DNA of 64,000 nt from Methanobrevibacter woesei. Lineage in GTDB: Archaea; Methanobacteriota; Methanobacteria; Methanobacteriales; Methanobacteriaceae. Positions 59,239 through 64,000 of the stretch are shown here, piece by piece. Both the position numbers and the translations under genes were made by a program. Each line of letters begins with the position of its first letter. Position 1 is the stretch's first letter. Under the pieces are notes generated by a model. It was not told where the DNA came from. It did no database searches and was given only the letters and a program-made list of their open reading frames with translations. Location of the stretch: assembly GCF_003111605.1 (NCBI RefSeq), contig NZ_MZGU01000004.1:248001-312000 (forward strand), written 5' to 3'.

Positions 59239-59627
59239 GTTTTTTAGATGATGTTAAAAGAAGTTTAGGCTTTGAAGAAAGAGGGTATGATGAAGGAAGT
59301 TTAGCTAGTGATTATAGGCAAGGTTATTATGATGATGATATAATTATCTCCCCAGAACATTCCTTGTATAAAATAATGTTAATGCGTCCTAAAACTCTTG
59401 ATGATGTTAATTATATTGTTGATCAGCTTTTAAATGAAAATAATCCAATTATTTTGGATTTATCATTTTTAGAAAAAGAAAGTCCTGCTAATTTTAAACT
59501 TGCTGGCGATAAAATTAAAGAATTAAGAGAAAATTATGGTGCTGCAGCATTACTTCTCTCTCAATGTGAAGATAAAAATTTAATTATTATTGCTCCAAGT
59601 AACATTGATTTAGTTAAAGTAGGATAA
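59235..59627 (+). CDS. sepF: Cell division protein SepF, archaeal type
   Basis: 130 residues. An amphipathic N-terminal helix ([12 protein letters not shown]) for membrane binding, a flexible tyrosine-rich linker, and a SepF core at residues 45-128 ([20 protein letters not shown], cited in part as [16 protein letters not shown]). Archaeal SepF anchors FtsZ to the membrane and is the main FtsZ partner in Methanobrevibacter. GGAGG before the ATG lies inside the end of the DUF1611 gene. Confidence 0.9.
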   Translation: MSFLDDVKRSLGFEERGYDEGSLASDYRQGYYDDDIIISPEHSLYKIMLMRPKTLDDVNYIVDQLLNENNPIILDLSFLEKESPANFKLAGDKIKELRENYGAAALLLSQCEDKNLIIIAPSNIDLVKVG

Positions 59628-60383
59628 TTAAATTTTATAAAATTTTTTTGCATTTTTTGATGCAACTTTTTCTATTTCTTTTTTTTCAAAATCTAATCTT
59701 TGAAGTTCACGCACTGTTTTTGCTACTGAAAGAGGATCTGATGGTTTATTGCTCATATCACTATTTAATAGAAATCTGTCAAATCCATATTCTTTTAAAA
59801 TAGCTATTGCTTCTTCTTTGTCCATTTTTTGAGGTTGAACTGTTAAACCTAATGTGTAATCGGTATCTATTAATTCACCAACAATATTCTGATTTACATG
59901 GTCTATTACAACTAGTTCTGGGCTTATATGGTCTGGAAGAATAGTCAATATTTCCTTAAGTACTTTCTTTTTATTTTTACGTGGAGTATGGACAATAACG
60001 GGTGTTTTTGTCTCTTCTGCAATATCCAATTGGCCTTTAAATATTTGGTATTCTTCTTCTGTTAAATCTTCAAGTCCAATTTCTCCAATAGCTATGATGT
60101 CTTTATTTTCTATCCATTTGTAGAGATTTTCATAGATTAAATCTGGTTTTATTTCAGTATTTGCTGGATGGATTCCAAGAGCAACTTTCAAATCAATTCC
60201 ATATTCTCCAACTCTTTTTGTATCATAGTGTAGTATTCTCTCTAAATGATTTAAAAGAACGGTTTCATTTGTAAGCTTATATGGGTAAAAACCGCAGGTT
60301 ACTATGGTATCTATTCCAGATAAATACATCATCTCAAAATCTTCACTACTTCGTGCATCTACATGTGTATGTGTGTCAATCAT
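59628..60383 (-). CDS. TatD-family metal-dependent hydrolase, archaeal type
   Basis: 251 residues of a TIM-barrel amidohydrolase. Metal ligands are the opening DTHTHVDARS (residues 3-12), a glutamate in IGEIGLED near residue 100, the histidine in VIVHTPRKN near residue 130, and NSDMS near residue 213. Archaeal members are variously annotated as DNases or hydrolases; the substrate is unknown. The stop directly abuts the sepF stop (convergent). Confidence 0.85.
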   Translation of the reverse strand: MIDTHTHVDARSSEDFEMMYLSGIDTIVTCGFYPYKLTNETVLLNHLERILHYDTKRVGEYGIDLKVALGIHPANTEIKPDLIYENLYKWIENKDIIAIGEIGLEDLTEEEYQIFKGQLDIAEETKTPVIVHTPRKNKKKVLKEILTILPDHISPELVVIDHVNQNIVGELIDTDYTLGLTVQPQKMDKEEAIAILKEYGFDRFLLNSDMSNKPSDPLSVAKTVRELQRLDFEKKEIEKVASKNAKKFYKI

Positions 60384-60545
60384 TTTATCCCTTAACTTGT
60401 TATATCTTTTTTAATCTTTAAAAATATTTTTTTTTTAATAATTATCTTGCTGTGGTGTTTTTGTGATTTTCTACATTTCAAAAAATTTTATATTTTTTGT
60501 TATTAAAAATTATAATTAAAGTATTACTAATTCTGGTGGTTGCTT

Positions 60546-61337
60546 ATGTTTGAAATAAAAGAAAAAAGTAGTTTGGAGATATATGAAAATGTTTCTGAGG
60601 AGATTAAATATGTTTCTAATTCCTTTATACGCTTAGATATAGTTGAAACATTATTTTCAGAATCAAAAACTATGAAAGAAATTAATTCAGATACAGGATT
60701 AAGTTACAGTTCCATATCTAGTAATATTCATAATTTGGAACTTGAAGGCTATGTTTTTAGGGAATTTAATAGATATCATCTTTCCAATATAATGAATATA
60801 TATTTTGAAAATATTTTGGACCTTCAAATGACAATAACTACTTTAGATAATTTAAGATTGTTTTTTAATAATCATTGTGTTAATGAATTGCCTAAAAATG
60901 CTATTTTAAATCTATTTCTACTAAAAAATTCTTATTTGTTAGAGTCTGATGAAATTAATATTTATAAAACTAGAAATTTCATATTGGATTCTTTAAATAA
61001 TGCCGCTTATGTAAAGGGGATTTTACCAAACACTTTTTCAACAATGGATGAAAAATTAAATGAGTTAGTATCCAAAAATAAAAATGTTGAACTTTTAATA
61101 TCTGATGAAATCTATGATAATTTCTGTAAAAATATGGATTTTAAACCTAATTTAAAGGTAAACTCCTTTAAAAACAAGTCTAATTTTTCATTATTAATAA
61201 CAGATGAAGTTATAATGTTATCTTTATTTAGGTTAGATGGGATTTTTGACCAGAATAGATTATTAATTTCAAAAACAGAAGGTGGTAAAAAGTGGGCCAA
61301 TGTATTATTTGAGGAATTTAAAAATAAAATAAAATAA
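60546..61337 (+). CDS. Winged-helix regulator of the methanogen FilR1/DUF1724 type
   Basis: 263 residues; ATG 60546 is six bases behind GGTGGT. Residues 25-90 form a winged helix (MKEINSDTGLSYSSISSNIHNLEL, cited in part as EINSDTGLSYSSISSNI). The C-terminal half (residues 150-263), with VELLISDEIYDNF and a closing KWANVLFEEFK, resembles the ligand or signal domain found behind such HTHs in methanogens (DUF1724). The target is unknown. It stands alone between TatD and glyS; AT-rich flanks. Confidence 0.72.
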   Translation: MFEIKEKSSLEIYENVSEEIKYVSNSFIRLDIVETLFSESKTMKEINSDTGLSYSSISSNIHNLELEGYVFREFNRYHLSNIMNIYFENILDLQMTITTLDNLRLFFNNHCVNELPKNAILNLFLLKNSYLLESDEINIYKTRNFILDSLNNAAYVKGILPNTFSTMDEKLNELVSKNKNVELLISDEIYDNFCKNMDFKPNLKVNSFKNKSNFSLLITDEVIMLSLFRLDGIFDQNRLLISKTEGGKKWANVLFEEFKNKIK

Positions 61338-61343
61338 AAAAGA

Positions 61344-63047
61344 TTATTTATAATAATTTTTTAAATAATCTTCTAAACTGTCAATAGCTATTCTTTCCTG
61401 TTGTTCTGTGTCTCTATCCCTTACAGTAACTTGGTTGTCTTCGAGACTTTCAAAATCAACAGTTATTGCCAATGGGATTCCAATTTCATCAGCTCTTGCA
61501 TATCTTTTACCAATAGTTCCAGAGGCATCATATTCTACAGTGAATCCATGGCTTCTTAATTTTTCAGTTAACTCAATAGCTATTTCACGTGGTCCTTCTT
61601 TGTTTACAAGAGGGAATATTCCTAATTGAACAGGAGCTATTGATTTTGCAAATTTAAAGTAGTCTTTATCATCTTCATTTTCTGCTGTGTGGAATGAATG
61701 GAGAAGTACTGAGTATACAATTCTGTCAATACCAAATGATGGTTCAATTACATGAGGAATTATTTTTTCTCCATTTATTTCTTCTTCAACATCTTCAAAG
61801 ATTAATAATTCTTCTGGAACTTCGTAGGTTTTATCTAATTCAACAACAAATTTTCCGTCTTCTTCAATAGCTTTCATAACTTCAGTTGGGTCTGCTTCTT
61901 CAATGGCCTGTTTAATTTTAGGGGAATCTCCTTTAAATATTGGTCCAAATTTAGATAAGTTTGGTTTTACAACAGTTTTTTTAACTTTTTTAGGTTCATC
62001 ATATTCAATAAATACATTTAACTCATCATTACTGTATTTGCTGTGTGAACTTAAGTCGTAATCTCCCCTATCAGCTATTCCAATGATTTCAACCCATCCA
62101 TATTTGTCAGTTAAAACTTCAACATCCCAGCAGTCAAGAGCATAGTGAGCCATTTCTCCAGGTAAATGTTGTCTGAATCTTAAAACATCATCAGGAATTC
62201 CAATTTCATTTAAGAATTTTTTAGCTAAGTATAATTGGTAAATTAACATTTCATTAGCTACTATTCCTTTATCTAAAGCTTCTTTAGCAGTTATTTTTAA
62301 AGGTTCTCCATTGTTTTCTTGAACTTCCTGTGAATTTAAGTATAATATTTCATCTGCTATCTGTGCAAATTTTGGAGTAGTTTTATCTTTAGGATTTAAA
62401 AATATTTCAGCTTCTGCTTGTGTAAACTCTCTAAGACGAATTACTCCCTGTCTTGGTGAAATTTCGTTCCTGTAAGCTTTTCCTAATTGAACAGCTCCAA
62501 ATGGAAGTTTTCCTCTAAAGAATCTTTCAAGACGTTTAAATAATATAAATATTCCTTGTGCAGTTTCAGGCCTCATATATCCTACTTTATCGCCTTTAGC
62601 TCCAATCATGGTCTTAAACATTAAATTGTAATTCCAGATATTAGCTAATTTTCCACCACATTCTAGGCATCTAATATTATTGTCAATTACAATCTGATCT
62701 AATTCTTCATTTTCTAAACTTTCAACATCTTCTCCAATAACTTCTTCAATGATGTGGTCTGCTCTAAATACTTCTCCACATTCTTCACATTTGGTCATTG
62801 GATCTGTAAAGTTATCAACATGTCCTGAAGCTTTTAAAACTTCTTTAGGCATTACAGTAGGACCTTCAATTTCATAAAATCCTTCTCCGGAGACATATTG
62901 TTTTCTCCATTTTTGCATGATATTATTTTTTAAACTAGCTCCTAAAGGTCCATAATCGGTAAATCCAGATACTCCAGAATATATTTCAAAAGAAGGCCAT
63001 AAAAATCCTCTTTTTGCACTAATATTTGTCATTTTGTCATGATTCAT
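61344..63047 (-). CDS. glyS: Glycyl-tRNA synthetase (alpha2 type)
   Basis: 567 residues, the archaeal/eukaryotic class II type. KRGFLWPSFEIYSG starts the catalytic core, GFYEIEGPTVMPKE near residue 56 is motif 1, FRNEISPRQG-like AYRNEISPRQGVIRLREF near residue 192 is motif 2, and SFGIDRIVYSVL near residue 440 is motif 3. A C-terminal anticodon-binding domain closes the chain. Cysteine pairs near residue 87 and 127 may bind zinc. ATGs at residues 1 and 6 are both possible starts. Confidence 0.95.
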   Translation of the reverse strand: MNHDKMTNISAKRGFLWPSFEIYSGVSGFTDYGPLGASLKNNIMQKWRKQYVSGEGFYEIEGPTVMPKEVLKASGHVDNFTDPMTKCEECGEVFRADHIIEEVIGEDVESLENEELDQIVIDNNIRCLECGGKLANIWNYNLMFKTMIGAKGDKVGYMRPETAQGIFILFKRLERFFRGKLPFGAVQLGKAYRNEISPRQGVIRLREFTQAEAEIFLNPKDKTTPKFAQIADEILYLNSQEVQENNGEPLKITAKEALDKGIVANEMLIYQLYLAKKFLNEIGIPDDVLRFRQHLPGEMAHYALDCWDVEVLTDKYGWVEIIGIADRGDYDLSSHSKYSNDELNVFIEYDEPKKVKKTVVKPNLSKFGPIFKGDSPKIKQAIEEADPTEVMKAIEEDGKFVVELDKTYEVPEELLIFEDVEEEINGEKIIPHVIEPSFGIDRIVYSVLLHSFHTAENEDDKDYFKFAKSIAPVQLGIFPLVNKEGPREIAIELTEKLRSHGFTVEYDASGTIGKRYARADEIGIPLAITVDFESLEDNQVTVRDRDTEQQERIAIDSLEDYLKNYYK

Positions 63048-63062
63048 AAGTATTAACTTCCA

Positions 63063-63647
63063 TTATTTTTTTAATTCATAATCTTGCTTAATTCTACTGC
63101 TTTCAGGTCTTGTTTGATTCATATATTTACTATTTCTATCAGGGTGGCCATATGGTTTTTCTGCAGGGGTTGTCATTGTCTCAAATACTATTTGACAAAC
63201 CCTTTGACCAGGATATAATGCTACAGGCATTGCTCCAATATTTGAGATTTCCAAGGTGATTTTACCTTCAAAACCAGGGTCAATGAATCCTGCTGTCACA
63301 TGCATTGTTACTCCTAATCTTCCCATAGATGAACGGCCTTCTACTCTAGCTACTAAATCATCAGGGAGTTTCACATATTCATGTGTTGTAGCTAGTGCAA
63401 ATTCATTAGGGTGTATAATGAATGCTTCACCTTCTTTAACTACAGTTGACTCCATATAAGAAGAAACATCCTCTTCATCTTTAGGGTCAATGAATGGTTT
63501 TCTAATCACTTTAAAGACTTTAAATTCATCGCCTAATCTCATATCAACAGAAGATGGCTGTATTTGTTTTTCATCTTCCAAAGGATCAATTGCAATCTTG
63601 CCGCTTTCAAGATATTCTTTTATAGTTTTATCACTTAATATGGCCAT
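63063..63647 (-). CDS. dcd: dCTP deaminase (possibly bifunctional, dUMP-forming)
   Basis: 194 residues of the dUTPase/dCTP deaminase fold. Motifs: PSSVDMRLGDEF near residue 31, GRSSMGRLGVTMHVTAGFID near residue 103 with the catalytic region, and GKITLEISN near residue 127. Methanogen relatives deaminate dCTP and also release pyrophosphate to give dUMP; which form this is cannot be told by eye. GGGAG precedes the ATG; the gene is 15 bases upstream of glyS on the same strand. Confidence 0.92.
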   Translation of the reverse strand: MAILSDKTIKEYLESGKIAIDPLEDEKQIQPSSVDMRLGDEFKVFKVIRKPFIDPKDEEDVSSYMESTVVKEGEAFIIHPNEFALATTHEYVKLPDDLVARVEGRSSMGRLGVTMHVTAGFIDPGFEGKITLEISNIGAMPVALYPGQRVCQIVFETMTTPAEKPYGHPDRNSKYMNQTRPESSRIKQDYELKK

Positions 63648-63696
63648 ATTTTTTCTCCCTTTTTTGTTACTTTATATATTATGTAAATAATTAGTA

Positions 63697-64000
63697 TTAT
63701 TTTTTATCATACTCAATTAAATTATTCATTCTATTTATTATTGAATCAATTGTATCATCTTGGTATTCAATGTTAATAGCTTTTGGTTTGCAGACATTTG
63801 CACATAGTCCACATCCCCTACATTTATCTTCATCAATAGCTATTTTATTGTCTTTTAATGATATTGCATCGCTCATACAGACTTCTTTTAAACATTTTCT
63901 ACATAAATTACATCTGTCAGCATTAACAGTAACTTTAACTCCTTCTAATTTACTTACTTTATCACTAATTTCACTATCTAAATTTGGTAAAACCTTCCAG
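63697..64000 (-). CDS. Ferredoxin-domain protein, C-terminal part (5' end beyond window)
   Basis: An open minus-strand frame of 100 residues enters from the right edge and stops at 63697-63699. It holds two 4Fe-4S motifs: CNLCRKCLKEVC, which has four instead of three residues before the last cysteine, and the standard CRGCGLCANVCKP, followed by a charged tail (NRMNNLIEYDKK). Upstream residues begin WKVLPNLDSEI. The N-terminal domain is not visible, so the enzyme cannot be named; DUF362-type and other redox proteins carry such ends. Confidence 0.75.
   Translation of the reverse strand, partial: WKVLPNLDSEISDKVSKLEGVKVTVNADRCNLCRKCLKEVCMSDAISLKDNKIAIDEDKCRGCGLCANVCKPKAINIEYQDDTIDSIINRMNNLIEYDKK

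Overview
The window is a low-GC (roughly 30-33 percent by eye), gene-dense archaeal chromosome segment from a pseudomurein-walled methanogen of the Methanobacteriales. It fits Methanobrevibacter best; the species cannot be fixed from sequence alone. The evidence is: split RNA polymerase genes (rpoB2/rpoB1, rpoA1/rpoA2) running into rpl30e, nusA, rps12, rps7, EF-2, EF-1A and rps10; a probable coenzyme F430 synthetase; 2-phosphoglycerate kinase (cyclic 2,3-diphosphoglycerate pathway); 4-demethylwyosine synthase; a pyruvoyl arginine decarboxylase; archaeal SepF; a 1413-residue adhesin-like surface protein; tRNAs without encoded CCA; and TTTATATA promoter boxes. No rRNA, IS element, prophage or CRISPR array is visible.

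Layout. 1-7.2 kb: end of topoisomerase VI A, an FKBP isomerase, a fumarase-type beta subunit (minus), then the 2-oxoglutarate:ferredoxin oxidoreductase operon korDABC with sucC, i.e. part of an incomplete reductive TCA route to 2-oxoglutarate, followed by a flavoprotein. 7.2-11.8 kb: taw1 (minus), tpiA and pgk (plus), thiE and thiM (minus; thiM looks leaderless). 12-27 kb: five tRNAs (Thr, Pro, Tyr, Asp, Lys), the transcription and translation block rpoH to rps10, then tRNA-Ser. 27-35 kb: a cobalamin reductase, a P-type ATPase and a UPF0146 protein (minus), a GNAT acetylase, a zinc-ribbon membrane protein, release factor aRF1 and glutamate dehydrogenase.

35-42 kb: an McrBC-type modification-dependent restriction pair, three small poorly known genes, then minus-strand GfcR-like regulator, Gfo/Idh/MocA dehydrogenase and hemC. 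42-47.5 kb: cfbE, a fused NADP phosphatase/NAD kinase and pdaD (minus), divergent from aIF5A and agmatinase; this groups putrescine synthesis with the protein that carries the spermidine-derived hypusine. 47.6-49.5 kb: a MATE exporter and its MarR regulator, which has no ATG, GTG or TTG start and has a palindrome at the predicted transcription start. 49.8-55.7 kb: two secreted, membrane-anchored surface proteins; the large one has a Shine-Dalgarno sequence that can fold into a hairpin.

55.7-64 kb: a small acidic protein that reads as a histone fold plus coiled coil, ZPR1, 2-phosphoglycerate kinase, a DUF1611 P-loop protein overlapping sepF, a TatD hydrolase, a winged-helix regulator, glyS, dcd and the end of a ferredoxin-domain gene.

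The best leads for new biology are the candidate coiled-coil histone (55982-56443), the MarR gene with its possible AUU start and operator layout, the Shine-Dalgarno hairpin of the adhesin gene, the McrBC pair, the DUF1611-SepF coupling, and a strongly over-represented 10-base palindrome, AATAGCTATT. Counts and alignments were made by eye.
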